Shown here: positions 16,130-25,340 of the stretch, piece after piece
Numbering within the stretch: position 1 is the first letter of the stretch
Layout: each line of letters opens with the position of its first letter
NCBI RefSeq assembly: GCF_014653575.1
Contig: NZ_BNAQ01000002.1
Location: forward strand, 62,001-126,000
Direction of reading: 5' to 3'
Source of the DNA: Sphingomonas glacialis
Lineage (GTDB): Bacteria; Pseudomonadota; Alphaproteobacteria; Sphingomonadales; Sphingomonadaceae
Length of the DNA stretch: 64,000 bases
Position numbers and translations under genes: made by a program
Notes under the pieces: generated by a model
What the model was told of the DNA's origin: nothing
The model's input: the letters and a program-made list of their open reading frames with translations, nothing else
The model's database searches: none

Positions 16130-18307
16130 TCAGAAAATCCCCAGGAACTTCTTCCGCTTGCCAGCGCCCTGTTCAGGCGTGCCGTTGCCGACGTCATCGC
16201 GCGGCTTGCCCTTGGTCGTGCGCTGCGCCGCGGCGGGTTTCGCCGCGAGGATCGGCGCGCAGGCTGCGGCCTTGGCATCCCCCACGTCGATAAACGCGAG
16301 CAACGCTGCCGGCGGCGTGGCAAGCAGCGCCAGCCCAAGCCCGGTCCCCGCGCGACCGATCAAATCGGGGCTGATCACCGAAATCCGCGGCTTGGCGAAA
16401 TGGCCGTTGAGCCCGACCGGCGACTGCGCCGAAAGCAGGCTGAACTTCTTGCCATCGGCGCGGAAGGCGAGATCGAGCGCCTCGGTCCCGAAGCTGAACC
16501 CGCCCGTCGCCGCGATCACGTTCTTGCTCGTGTCGATCAGGATCGGATCGGCCGCCGCCGCGCCCTTGCGAACGGTGAAGGCGACCAGCCCGCAATTGAT
16601 CCGCACTGGCTCCTTCAATTTGTCCTGGAACATCTTCTGGACGAAGGTGCCGATATCGAGCTCGCTCAACTGAACGTTGCGCGTCCAGAAGCTGCCGGCG
16701 GGCATCACGAACGCGATCCGCCCGTTCGCATTGGCGAGCGAATCGTGCAGGCTGTCGCCGCTGCCGACGAGCTGGATCCGCCCCTTGATCGTCCCCGTCG
16801 TCCCCGCCTCGGCCACGCCGAACCCGGCGAGCAGCCGCCCCATCGGGGTCGAGGCCAGGCGGATGTCGTAGCTCGCCTGGGTCGGCCGGCGACGCGTGTC
16901 GAGGATAATGTCGGACGCGACATTGCCGCGCGCCATCGAGAAGGTCAGCGGCGAGAGCTTGAGCACGCTGTCCTTGAGCGCGAGCGTCAGGTCGATGTTC
17001 GAGACCGGCACGTTCTTCGAACGCACCGTGCCGACCGTCCATTTCAGATCCGCATCGAACGCGTGGAGCGCGGCAATATCGAGCGACGCGTCGGGCAGCA
17101 GGCGCGCCGGCGCGGCACCCGTAGCGGCGGCGGCGGCCTGGACGCCCTTGGCCGCGATCAGATCAGGATTGTAGCCGATGAACGGCGCGAGATCGATGAT
17201 GTCGACCTTCTTGCTCGCCAGCGTCGCGGCGATGTGGATGCGCGGCGCGATATTCTCGACCGTGAAGCGCCCTGCCAGATCGCTCGCGCCGAAGCGGCCG
17301 CGCAGATGCGTGAAGGCATAGGTGGTGCCGGTCTTCACCAGTTGCGCTTTGAGGACATAGGTCCGCGACTGCGGAATGGTGACACCGATGATATGCAGCA
17401 GTTCGGCCATGTTGCGCCCACGCGCCGTTACGTCGAGCGGCACCTTCTCGATCTCGGCCAGGCTCGGCAGCGTGCCCGCGACATCGATCACGTTGTGTGC
17501 GGCGTGCGCGGTCATCGTCAGCGTGTTAGCACCACGCGCCACGGTCTGGTCGGGGGAGAGCAACGCGCCGCTCAGCGTGAACGGCGTATCGCGCACCACG
17601 CCATTGCCGGTGAAATCGACCTTGTCGCCAATCTTGGCGTCGGTCGATTTGATCGTCGCGAAGGTCAGATCGGCAAGCAGCCGCATCCGCGTGTCGCGAT
17701 AGCGCACCGTCGTCCCCGCAAGCGTCGCGCGGTCGATCGTCGGGAAGGCGAGCGGCTTGCCGCCCTTGGTCTGGCTGAACGTCCAACTGTTGGTGCTGTG
17801 GTCGGGGCTCCATTCGAGATCGACCGCGCCGTCGGCGAGATCGAGAAAATAGAGCCGGCGCTTGCCGAACAGCAGCGACAGCGGCGCAATCCGCGTGTCG
17901 ACCTTCTTCGTCTCGAACAGATTTGGCTTGCTCGCCCAGGACGGGTTCGAGATCGTCAGGCCCTCGGCGAGGAACTTGATCTGGAACGGATCGAAGAACA
18001 GCTGGAAATCGCCCCGCACGCCGACGGTACGATGCGTCAGCGATCCCACGACGCGTTCGAAGGCCGGCTTCAGGAAGCGCCCCTTGGTGATGTAGAGCAC
18101 CAGCCAGATTGCGAAGAGCACGGCAAGGATCGCGAGCAGTACGTTGCGCACGATGCGCCAGCGGCGCTGCGCCGGTGTCTCGACGGTCGCGCGGTCGCCT
18201 TCGGGCGCGTTGGCCGTGGCGGCAGGGATCTCGGTCACGGTCGTGTGGTCTGCATGGCGCGAGGCTTCTTCGTTTCGGGCATTTGCCCTGGTCCTGAACA
18301 CAGCCAT
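16130..18307 (-). CDS. AsmA-family protein
   Basis: 725 residues. A short cytoplasmic tail is followed by a single membrane segment at about 53-72 (VLLAILAVLFAIWLVLYI). The AsmA N-terminal domain then follows (FQIKFLAEGLTISNPSW, RRLYFLDLADGAVDLEW), and a long repetitive beta-rich region ends with the AsmA C-terminal domain (GSGDSLHDSLANANGRIAF). AsmA proteins are inner-membrane-anchored, periplasm-spanning proteins now thought to help move lipids between membranes; in E. coli asmA mutants affect outer-membrane protein assembly. The C-terminus has a low-complexity Lys/Ala/Gly tail. It is convergent with the phasin-like gene and divergent from the small ORF at 18400. Confidence 0.88.
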   Translation of the reverse strand: MAVFRTRANARNEEASRHADHTTVTEIPAATANAPEGDRATVETPAQRRWRIVRNVLLAILAVLFAIWLVLYITKGRFLKPAFERVVGSLTHRTVGVRGDFQLFFDPFQIKFLAEGLTISNPSWASKPNLFETKKVDTRIAPLSLLFGKRRLYFLDLADGAVDLEWSPDHSTNSWTFSQTKGGKPLAFPTIDRATLAGTTVRYRDTRMRLLADLTFATIKSTDAKIGDKVDFTGNGVVRDTPFTLSGALLSPDQTVARGANTLTMTAHAAHNVIDVAGTLPSLAEIEKVPLDVTARGRNMAELLHIIGVTIPQSRTYVLKAQLVKTGTTYAFTHLRGRFGASDLAGRFTVENIAPRIHIAATLASKKVDIIDLAPFIGYNPDLIAAKGVQAAAAATGAAPARLLPDASLDIAALHAFDADLKWTVGTVRSKNVPVSNIDLTLALKDSVLKLSPLTFSMARGNVASDIILDTRRRPTQASYDIRLASTPMGRLLAGFGVAEAGTTGTIKGRIQLVGSGDSLHDSLANANGRIAFVMPAGSFWTRNVQLSELDIGTFVQKMFQDKLKEPVRINCGLVAFTVRKGAAAADPILIDTSKNVIAATGGFSFGTEALDLAFRADGKKFSLLSAQSPVGLNGHFAKPRISVISPDLIGRAGTGLGLALLATPPAALLAFIDVGDAKAAACAPILAAKPAAAQRTTKGKPRDDVGNGTPEQGAGKRKKFLGIF

Positions 18308-18399
18308 AGCCGCGGCAACTTAACGCCGCTCGACCGGAAAAGTGCCGGCTCGTCGCACACCGCTGGACAGGCGCGCCGCTCGCTCGCTAACGCGCCGCC

Positions 18400-18600
18400 A
18401 TGAGTGTCACCGCAACGATCATGAATTCCGCCACCGGCGAGCCTATCCAGAAGATGGTCTTCGGCCGCATGCCCAAGCCCTGGGCGTCCTTCACGCTCAC
18501 CTCTGGCGAACTCGTCACCGCCGACCGCGTCGATGTCGGCAAGCCTGCGCCCGGCAAGTTCGTCGTGCCGGTTTCGGTGTGGGTCACGCCCAAGAAATAA
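18400..18600 (+). CDS. Small unknown protein
   Basis: 66 residues, starting MSVTATIMNSATGEPIQKMV and ending SVWVTPKK, with no cysteine, signal peptide or membrane segment. The composition is protein-like and the gene sits 57 bases before the aldo/keto reductase gene on the same strand. No clear ribosome binding site precedes ATG 18400. An antisense frame (18387-18659 minus) is open too but less convincing. I do not recognise a family. Confidence 0.45.
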   Translation: MSVTATIMNSATGEPIQKMVFGRMPKPWASFTLTSGELVTADRVDVGKPAPGKFVVPVSVWVTPKK

Positions 18601-18657
18601 GCCGGAGCGCTCTCGCCGCTGGTTCGTTGGCAATCCGACACCAAGCGAGGAGCGCAC

Positions 18658-19638
18658 ATGGATTACATCAAACTCGGCGCAACCGGGCTCGACGTCTCGC
18701 GGCTGTGCCTCGGCTGCATGACCTTCGGCGTGCCCGATCGCGGCACCCACGCCTGGACGCTCGACGAAGCGGCCAGCCGCCCGATCCTGCAAAAGGCGGT
18801 CGAAGCCGGGATCAATTTCTTCGACACCGCCAATGTCTATTCGGACGGCACGTCGGAGGAGATCGTCGGGCGTGCACTCAAGGACTTTACGCGCCGCGAC
18901 GAGGTCGTGATCGCGACCAAGGTGCACGGCCGGATGCGTCCCGGCCCGAACGGCGCCGGGCTCAGCCGCAAGGCGATCCTGACCGAGATCGATGCCAGCC
19001 TGACGCGGCTCGGCACCGACTATGTCGATCTCTACCAGATCCACCGCTTCGACCCGGACGTTGAAATCGAGGAGACGCTCGAGGCGCTCCACGACGTCGT
19101 CAAGGCCGGCAAGGCGCGCTATATCGGTGCCTCGTCGATGTTCGCCTGGCAGTTCGCGACGATGCTCCACACGTCCGAGGCAAATGGCTGGACGCGCTTT
19201 GCGACGATGCAGAATTATCTCAACCTGCTCTACCGCGAGGAGGAGCGCGAGATGCTGCCGCTCTGCGCCGCCGAAGGGATTGGCGTGATCCCGTGGAGCC
19301 CGCTCGCGCGTGGCCGGCTGACGCGCGACTGGGACGATGCGACCGAGCGATCGCAGACCGACGCGTTCGGCGCGACCTTGTACCGCCACACCAACGATGC
19401 CGACCGCCGCGTGGTCGAGCGCGTCGCCGAGATCGCGACCGAGCGCGGCGTGGCGCGCGCGCAGATCGCGCTGGCGTGGGTGCTGGCCAAGCCCGAGGTT
19501 TCCGCGCCGATCGTCGGCGCGTCGAAGCTCGCGCATCTCGACGACGCGCTGGCGGCGCTCGCGATTGGGCTGACCGAGGCCGAGATCGCGCGGCTCGAAG
19601 AACCGTACGTGCCGCATGCGGTGGTGGGCTTCTCCTGA
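18658..19638 (+). CDS. Aldo/keto reductase
   Basis: 326 residues, with GCGAGGAG before ATG 18658. It is a (beta/alpha)8-barrel NADPH-dependent reductase. The catalytic tetrad can be assigned: Asp in NFFDTANVYSDG, Tyr in the same motif (NVYS), Lys in VIATKVHG and His in LYQIHRFDP. NADP-binding features IPWSPLARG and PIVGASKLAHLDDAL are present. It belongs to the YajO/Tas-like group of AKRs acting on aldehydes; the physiological substrate is not predictable. It is followed by a paired hairpin repeat and the biotin operon. Confidence 0.92.
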   Translation: MDYIKLGATGLDVSRLCLGCMTFGVPDRGTHAWTLDEAASRPILQKAVEAGINFFDTANVYSDGTSEEIVGRALKDFTRRDEVVIATKVHGRMRPGPNGAGLSRKAILTEIDASLTRLGTDYVDLYQIHRFDPDVEIEETLEALHDVVKAGKARYIGASSMFAWQFATMLHTSEANGWTRFATMQNYLNLLYREEEREMLPLCAAEGIGVIPWSPLARGRLTRDWDDATERSQTDAFGATLYRHTNDADRRVVERVAEIATERGVARAQIALAWVLAKPEVSAPIVGASKLAHLDDALAALAIGLTEAEIARLEEPYVPHAVVGFS

Positions 19639-19662
19639 GCGCCACCCCCATATCCTGCCCCC

Positions 19663-19743
19663 GTCACCCTCGCGAAAGCGAGGGTCCCGCTTCTCCTGCG
19701 CACCGCGGGCCAAGAGCGGGATCCCCGCTTTTGCGGGGATGAC
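19663..19743. repeat. REPIN-like paired hairpin element (GTCACCCTCGCG type)
   Basis: The left arm begins GTCACCCTCGCGAAAGCGAG at 19663. The right arm ends with a hairpin CCCCGCTTTTGCGGGG and GATGAC at 19743. The two arms are inverted relatives rather than perfect copies, but both have the same design: an outer GTCA/TGAC, an inner hairpin and a TCCCGC boundary. It lies between the aldo/keto reductase gene and bioF. Confidence 0.75.
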
Positions 19744-19823
19744 GGGAATAAGGCGGGCGACGGCGATCGCTTCTAACCGCAACCCCATCGCGCGACGCGG
19801 TCAACCGCGTTAGGGCGTGCGCG

Positions 19824-20945
19824 ATGTCCGTCCTCGCCGCCCACGCCCGCGATATCGAATCGCTTGGCCAGTCCCACCGCCGCCGCAGCCTCTCCCCCCG
19901 CACCGGGAGCGATTTCGCCTCGAACGACTATCTCGGTCTCGCCGCCTCGCCGCGCCTGCGCGAAGCCGTCGCAGCGGCGCTCAACCGCGGGGTGTCGATC
20001 GGATCGGGCGGATCGCGGCTGCTGCGCGGCAACGATCCCGAGCATGAAGCGCTCGAAGCCGAAGCCGCCGCCTTCTTCGGTAGCGAGACCGCGCTCTATT
20101 TTTCGAGTGGCTTTGCCGCCAACGCGGCCTTGTTCGCCACTTTGCCGCAGACCGGCGACCTGATCCTGTACGACGCGCTGATCCACGCCAGCGCGCATGA
20201 CGGAATGCGCCTCGCGCGCGCACCGGCACAGGGCGTTGCACATAACGACGCACAGGCGTTCGACGACGCGATCTCCGCCTGGCGCCGCGCGGGCGGAACG
20301 GGCACGCCGTGGATCGCGGTCGAGAGCCTCTACAGCATGGACGGCGACCAGGCCCCGCTCGCCGATCTCGCCGGTATCGCGCAACGCCACGGCGGCATGC
20401 TGCTGATCGACGAGGCGCATGCCACCGGCGTGTTCGGCCCCGACGGCCGCGGTTTGGCTGCCGCGCTCGAAGGACGCAACGATGTCGTCACCATGCGCAC
20501 CTGCGGCAAGGCGCTCGGCTGCGAAGGCGCGCTCGTGTGCGGGCCCGCGATCGTGCGCGACTTCCTGATCAATCGCGGACGCGCCTTCATCTTTTCGACC
20601 GCCCCCTCCCCGTTGATGGCAAGCGCGGTGCGCGCCGCGCTCGCCATCCTCGCCGACGAACCCGAGCGCCGTACGCGGCTCGACGCGCTGATCGTCCATG
20701 CCGGCCAAGTGCTCGCGCCGCTCGGCGCGACGGTGACGGGCTCGCAGATCCTTCCGCTGATCGTCGGCGACGCCGAAGCGACGATGGCGCTCGCCGCGCG
20801 CCTGCAGGCGGCGGGCTTCGACGTGCGCGGCATCCGCCCGCCGACGGTGCCGCCGGGAAGCGCGCGCCTGCGCATCTCGATCACGCTCAACGTCGACATC
20901 GCCGATATAGACCGTCTCGCCACTTGCCTGGAAGCTTTGTCATGA
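19824..20945 (+). CDS. bioF: 8-amino-7-oxononanoate synthase
   Basis: 373 residues. This PLP enzyme condenses pimeloyl-ACP (or CoA) with alanine in biotin synthesis. The alpha-oxoamine synthase signature is visible: SNDYLGLA near 33-40, [11 protein letters not shown] 60-70, DEAHATG at 196-202, and the PLP lysine K229 in [11 protein letters not shown]. The C-terminus has [15 protein letters not shown]. Its stop overlaps the bioD start as ATGA. It is the first gene of bioFDA. A paired repeat precedes the operon; no BirA-type operator was recognised. Confidence 0.95.
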   Translation: MSVLAAHARDIESLGQSHRRRSLSPRTGSDFASNDYLGLAASPRLREAVAAALNRGVSIGSGGSRLLRGNDPEHEALEAEAAAFFGSETALYFSSGFAANAALFATLPQTGDLILYDALIHASAHDGMRLARAPAQGVAHNDAQAFDDAISAWRRAGGTGTPWIAVESLYSMDGDQAPLADLAGIAQRHGGMLLIDEAHATGVFGPDGRGLAAALEGRNDVVTMRTCGKALGCEGALVCGPAIVRDFLINRGRAFIFSTAPSPLMASAVRAALAILADEPERRTRLDALIVHAGQVLAPLGATVTGSQILPLIVGDAEATMALAARLQAAGFDVRGIRPPTVPPGSARLRISITLNVDIADIDRLATCLEALS

Positions 20946-21568
20946 TCCCCCGCATCGTCGTCACCGGCACCGATACCGACATCGGCAAGACCGTCTTTGC
21001 CGCCGCGCTCGCTGGCGCACTCGGCGCGGCCTATTGGAAACCCGTGCAAGCCGGGCTCGACGACGGCAGCGATGCCGCGCGCGTCGCGGCGCTGAGCGGC
21101 CTGCCCGCGAGCCATATCCTGCCCGAGGCGTATCGGCTCGTCACACCGTGCTCGCCGCACCGCGCGGCACGGATCGACGGCGTGACGATTGATGCCGACG
21201 CGCTCGATCCGCCGCCGCACGATGGCACGCTGGTGATCGAAGGCGCGGGCGGCGTGCTCGTGCCGGTCAACGACACGACGCTCTACGCCGATATCTTCGC
21301 GCGCTGGGGCGATCCCGTGGTGCTCGTCGCGCGCACCGCGCTCGGCACGATCAACCACAGCCTGCTTTCGATCGAGGCGCTGCGCGCGCGCGGCGTGCCG
21401 ATCCTCGGCGTGGCCTTTATCGGCGAGCCGGTCGAGGACAGCGAGGCGACGATCGCGCGGATCGGGGGCGTCCGCCGCCTCGGTCGGTTGCCGTTGCTGC
21501 CGACGCTCGACCGCGCGACGCTTGCCGCCGCCTTTGCTGCGCATTTCTCGCTTGAGGATTTCCGATGA
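20942..21568 (+). CDS. bioD: Dethiobiotin synthase
   Basis: 208 residues, ATG 20942 overlapping the bioF stop. It closes the ureido ring of dethiobiotin from 7,8-diaminopelargonate, CO2 and ATP. The P-loop is GTDTDIGKT at 9-17, followed by the Lys in YWKPVQAG, and the substrate loop [13 protein letters not shown]. Length is normal. The end overlaps bioA by four bases. Confidence 0.95.
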   Translation: MIPRIVVTGTDTDIGKTVFAAALAGALGAAYWKPVQAGLDDGSDAARVAALSGLPASHILPEAYRLVTPCSPHRAARIDGVTIDADALDPPPHDGTLVIEGAGGVLVPVNDTTLYADIFARWGDPVVLVARTALGTINHSLLSIEALRARGVPILGVAFIGEPVEDSEATIARIGGVRRLGRLPLLPTLDRATLAAAFAAHFSLEDFR

Positions 21569-22812
21569 GCTCGCCCGTCTGGCACCCCTTCACCCAGCAC
21601 GGTCTCGGCGAGTCGATCCCGCGCGTCACGCGCACCGACGGCGCGTTCCTCTACACCGATGACGGCCGCCGGATCATCGATGCGATCTCGTCGTGGTGGG
21701 TGACGACACACGGCCATTGCCACCCCGCAATCATGGCGGCGATCGCCGATCAAGCGGGCAAGATGGACCAGATCATCTTCGCCGGCTGGACGCACGAACC
21801 CGCCGAGACGCTCGCGCAAGCGCTGGTGGAGATCATGCCGCCCGCACTCGAGCATGTCTTCTTCTCGGATTCGGGATCGACCGCGGTCGAGGTCGCGCTC
21901 AAGATGGCGCTCGGGTTCTTCGCCAATCGCGGTGAACCGCGCAGCCGCATCCTCGTGCTCGAGCACAGCTATCACGGCGACACGATCGGCGCGATGTCGA
22001 TCGGCGCGCGCGGGGTCTACAACCAGGCCTATGCGCCGCTGCTGTTCGATGTCGGCACGATCCCCTACCCCGCCGCGGGCGCCGAGCAGGCGACGCTCGA
22101 TGCGCTCGAGCAGGCGTGCCGCACCGCCCCGGCCGCGTTCATCGTCGAGCCGTTGGTGCTCGGCGCGGGCGGAATGCTGTTTTATCCGCCTTGGGTGCTC
22201 GCCGAGATGCGCGCGATCTGTGCGCGGCACGGCGTACTGTTCATCGCCGACGAAGTGATGACGGCATGGGGCCGCACCGGCACGCTGCTGGCGTGCGAGC
22301 AAGCGGGCGTCGTGCCCGACATCCTGTGCCTGTCGAAGGGCCTGACGGGCGGCGCGGTTCCGCTCGCGGTGACGATGGCGACCGCCGAAATCTTCGACGC
22401 GCACTATTCGGACGACCGCTCGCGGATGTTCTTCCACTCGTCGAGCTACACCGCGAACCCGATCGCGTGCGCCGCCGCCAACGCCAACCTCGAAATCTGG
22501 CGCACCGAGCCCGTGCGCGATCGCATCGCCGATCTCGCGCGGCGCCAGGCGGGCTGGGCCGAGCAGGTGCGCCAGGTGCCGACGATCCACAATGCCCGCG
22601 TCTGCGGGACGATCGCGGCGTTCGAACTGGCGAGCGCGACGGGCAGCTATCTCGATGGCCTCGGCCCGCGGTTGCTCGCGTTCTTCAAACAGCGCGACCT
22701 TCTGCTCCGTCCGCTCGGCAACACCGTCTACGTCATGCCGCCCTACTGCATCGACGATGCCAGCCTGGGCGAAATCTACAGCGCGATCGCCGAGGCGAGC
22801 GAGACGCTCTGA
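21565..22812 (+). CDS. bioA: Adenosylmethionine-8-amino-7-oxononanoate aminotransferase
   Basis: 415 residues, starting in the ATGA shared with bioD. A class III aminotransferase that makes 7,8-diaminopelargonate using S-adenosylmethionine as amino donor. BioA features: WHPFTQH near the N-terminus, [13 protein letters not shown] at 42-53, [29 protein letters not shown] with D229, and the PLP lysine K258 in CLSKGLTGG. The final biotin gene bioB is not in this window. Confidence 0.95.
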   Translation: MSSPVWHPFTQHGLGESIPRVTRTDGAFLYTDDGRRIIDAISSWWVTTHGHCHPAIMAAIADQAGKMDQIIFAGWTHEPAETLAQALVEIMPPALEHVFFSDSGSTAVEVALKMALGFFANRGEPRSRILVLEHSYHGDTIGAMSIGARGVYNQAYAPLLFDVGTIPYPAAGAEQATLDALEQACRTAPAAFIVEPLVLGAGGMLFYPPWVLAEMRAICARHGVLFIADEVMTAWGRTGTLLACEQAGVVPDILCLSKGLTGGAVPLAVTMATAEIFDAHYSDDRSRMFFHSSSYTANPIACAAANANLEIWRTEPVRDRIADLARRQAGWAEQVRQVPTIHNARVCGTIAAFELASATGSYLDGLGPRLLAFFKQRDLLLRPLGNTVYVMPPYCIDDASLGEIYSAIAEASETL

Positions 22813-22824
22813 CGCCTTGTTGAT

Positions 22825-22843
22825 AACGCTATTGATAAGCGTT
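22825..22843 (+). promoter_or_regulatory. Possible iron-regulator operator upstream of the siderophore receptor
   Basis: AACGCT-N7-AGCGTT (22825-22843) is a perfect dyad with GATAA-like halves around it (TTGATAAC, TTGATAAG). It lies 44 bases before the receptor start and could be a Fur-like or other iron-responsive site. It is not a full match to the classic 19-bp Fur box. Confidence 0.35.
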
Positions 22844-22886
22844 CGCAAATACGCCACTAGGCCCCCGACATCAAAGGGACCTGTGA

Positions 22887-25019
22887 ATGAAGCGTTTTGT
22901 CATCTCCGCAGTGCTGCTGAGCTCAGCCGTCTATGCCGCACCTGCGATGGCGGAGGACGAAGCCGAGGACGGCCCTGCGATCGTCGTCACCGGCGCGCGC
23001 CCAAGCAGCGAGGCCACCGCCGGCACCAAGAGCTCGGCATCGATCGCCGAAACGCCGCAATCGATCAGCGTGATCAGTGCCGCCGACATTGCCGATCTCG
23101 GCCTGTCGAACCTCAACCAGGCGCTACGCTTCGTCGCCGGCGTCACCACCGAGCAGCGCGGGTCGAGCGCCGAAGTCTATGACCAGTTCAAGCTGCGCGG
23201 CTTCGATGCACCGCAATTCCTCGACGGGCTCAAGCTGATCGGCGGGGCAAGCTATCTCGAGCCCCAGATCGACGTCTCACGGCTCGACCGGATCGAAGTG
23301 ATCAAGGGCCCCGCCTCCGTGCTCTACGGCCAGTCGGGCCCGGGCGGCCTCGTCGCGCTGTCGAGCAAGCTCCCGCTCGACAAGCCGTTCTATGGTGCGG
23401 TCTCCGGCACCTACGGCACCTACGACCTGTACCGCGCCGATGCCGATGTCGGCGGCAAGATCGGCGATTCGGTGCTGTGGCGGATCAACGGCAGCGTCAA
23501 CGGCGCGCATACCCAGCAGACCTTCAGCGCGCGCGAGCGCCAGACGATCTCGGGCGCGCTCACTTTCAACCTCGATCACGCCACCAAGCTAACGCTGCTC
23601 GGCGCCTATTCGAACGATCCGCAGAACGGCAGCTACGGCGTGTTCCCGGCGTCGGGCACCTTCCTGCCCAACCCCAACGGCAAGCTCGCAACCTCGACCG
23701 ATTTCGGCGAGCCTGGCAATTACTTCAAGCGCGAGCAGGTCGCCGCGACCTATATCCTGACGCACGAGATCAACCCCGACTGGAACATCCGCGCCTCGGG
23801 CCGCTACCAGCATGGCACCGCGCGGCTCGGGATCGTCTATGCCGCAGGATCGCTGGTCGCCGCTGCCAACCCGAACTCCACGCTTTACAACCGCGCCTCC
23901 TACGCGACGCGCGAGCGCAGCGACTCCTGGGTGTTCGACAACCAGGTGCATGGCCGGTTCGCCACGGGCGCGGTGAAGCACGACGTGCTGTTCGGCGTCG
24001 ATTACCAGACCGGTACCGCGCGCTCGATCAACGCCTTCGGCTCGGCGACCCCGCTCAACGGCTATGCCCCCGTCTATGGCACGATGGTCGTGCCGCAGAG
24101 CCCTGCCGCGGTGCCGAACTCTTTCAGCCTGAACGACAACACGCCCCGCTCGAACCAGGCGGGCGTCTATGCGCAGGACCAGCTGTCGCTCGGCGCATTG
24201 CGGGTGTTGCTGAGCGGGCGGCAGGACTGGGCGTCGGTGCGCACCGGACCGAACACCGCGTCGCAGGACTCGCAGAAATTCACCTATCGCGCCGGTGCGC
24301 TCTACACGCTGCCGTTCGGGCTCGCGCCCTATGTCAGTTACTCGACCTCCTTCGAGCCCAACGGCACGCTGTCGCAGCCGAACGGCGTGATCACCGTCGC
24401 CAAGCCGTCTGAGGGCAAGCAGATCGAGGCCGGCGCGAAATATACCGTGCCGGGCACGCAGATTCTCGTCACTGGCGCGTGGTTCCAGATCGACCAGACC
24501 AATCTCATCACCACCAACCCGCTCACCAACGTCTCGACGCAGAGCGGCCGGGTCCGCTCGAGCGGCGTCGAGGTCGAGGCGAGCGCGCCGCTGCCCTACG
24601 GCTTCAACGCCAAGCTCGCCTATAGCCGGCAGAAGGTCCGCACCACCGCCGACGCAAACCCCGCCAATATCGGCGCGGGGATCCTCGGCGTCGGGCGCGG
24701 CGGCGTGTCGGGCAATCTCGAATGGGCGCCGCGCGGCGGCAAGTGGCAGGGCTTCGCGATCGGCGGCGCGGTGCGCCATGTCGACAGCATCTATGCCGGT
24801 GGTGCTGCGCGGACGAGCACGCCGAGTTTCACGCTGGTCGATGCGCTGGTGCGCTTCGATCTCGGCACGATCGCGCCGCGCTTCGCGGGCGTCTCGCTCG
24901 GGGTCAACGCCGCCAACCTGTTCGACAAGAAATATGTCACGACCTGCTATCTCGATTATGCCTGGTGCTGGTACGGCAACCGCCGCACCGTTCAGGGCAC
25001 GATCGCCTATCGGTTCTGA
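22887..25019 (+). CDS. TonB-dependent ferric-siderophore receptor
   Basis: 710 residues. The N-terminus MKRFVISAVLLSSAVYAAPA is a signal peptide cleaved near AMA-ED. A TonB-box-like IVVTGAR follows. The plug contains ETPQSISVIS, DQFKLRGFDAPQFLDG and RIEVIKGPASVLYGQSGPGG, the pattern of FhuA/FpvA-type siderophore receptors. The barrel ends NLFDKKYVTTCYLDYAWCWYG...AYRF with a terminal Phe. Ferric-siderophore uptake fits the DUF3649, PepSY-TM and DUF3325 genes that follow in the same direction. The siderophore is not predictable. A GATAA-containing dyad upstream suggests iron control. Confidence 0.94.
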   Translation: MKRFVISAVLLSSAVYAAPAMAEDEAEDGPAIVVTGARPSSEATAGTKSSASIAETPQSISVISAADIADLGLSNLNQALRFVAGVTTEQRGSSAEVYDQFKLRGFDAPQFLDGLKLIGGASYLEPQIDVSRLDRIEVIKGPASVLYGQSGPGGLVALSSKLPLDKPFYGAVSGTYGTYDLYRADADVGGKIGDSVLWRINGSVNGAHTQQTFSARERQTISGALTFNLDHATKLTLLGAYSNDPQNGSYGVFPASGTFLPNPNGKLATSTDFGEPGNYFKREQVAATYILTHEINPDWNIRASGRYQHGTARLGIVYAAGSLVAAANPNSTLYNRASYATRERSDSWVFDNQVHGRFATGAVKHDVLFGVDYQTGTARSINAFGSATPLNGYAPVYGTMVVPQSPAAVPNSFSLNDNTPRSNQAGVYAQDQLSLGALRVLLSGRQDWASVRTGPNTASQDSQKFTYRAGALYTLPFGLAPYVSYSTSFEPNGTLSQPNGVITVAKPSEGKQIEAGAKYTVPGTQILVTGAWFQIDQTNLITTNPLTNVSTQSGRVRSSGVEVEASAPLPYGFNAKLAYSRQKVRTTADANPANIGAGILGVGRGGVSGNLEWAPRGGKWQGFAIGGAVRHVDSIYAGGAARTSTPSFTLVDALVRFDLGTIAPRFAGVSLGVNAANLFDKKYVTTCYLDYAWCWYGNRRTVQGTIAYRF

Positions 25020-25025
25020 GGGCAG

Positions 25026-25340
25026 ATGCGGCAGGGCATGAACCACGACCGGCGCGTTTGGCGACACCGCGCCGACACCGCGCTGCGCGTCGTCGTCGCC
25101 ATGCCCGGCGGCTATGCGGTGGCGAGCCTGTGGGCGATGGCGCTCGCGCGGATCCTGCCCGGCGGGCCAGCCGAGGCGACCTTCACCGCGACGCTCGTCG
25201 CGTTCGCGCTGTGCGCCTTCACCGCGATGTGGGCGTTCGCCGCGCGCAGCGGCTGGCGCGCGGCGTGGACGACGCTGCTCGGCGGCGGCGCGGCGGCGGC
25301 AATCGCCTTCGGGTCGATCGCGCTGACGGGTCGCGCGTGA
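25026..25340 (+). CDS. DUF3649-family small membrane protein (iron-uptake operon)
   Basis: 104 residues with three hydrophobic segments (PGGYAVASLWAMALARIL, LVAFALCAFTAMWAFAA, TTLLGGGAAAAIAFGSIAL). Position between a siderophore receptor and a PepSY-TM gene, and the GGYA start to helix 1, fit the DUF3649 family, which is regularly found there. Function unknown; probably part of an inner-membrane iron-release or reductase complex. The stop overlaps the next start as GTGA. ATG 25038 is an alternative start. Confidence 0.75.
   Translation: MRQGMNHDRRVWRHRADTALRVVVAMPGGYAVASLWAMALARILPGGPAEATFTATLVAFALCAFTAMWAFAARSGWRAAWTTLLGGGAAAAIAFGSIALTGRA

Noticed and set aside
15917..18403. 828-codon plus-strand frame through the repeat at 16012
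   Set aside because: Antisense to AsmA and partly made of repeat sequence; no protein features.
19824..22812. Complete biotin operon
   Set aside because: Only bioF, bioD and bioA are present; no bioB or bioC/H in this window.
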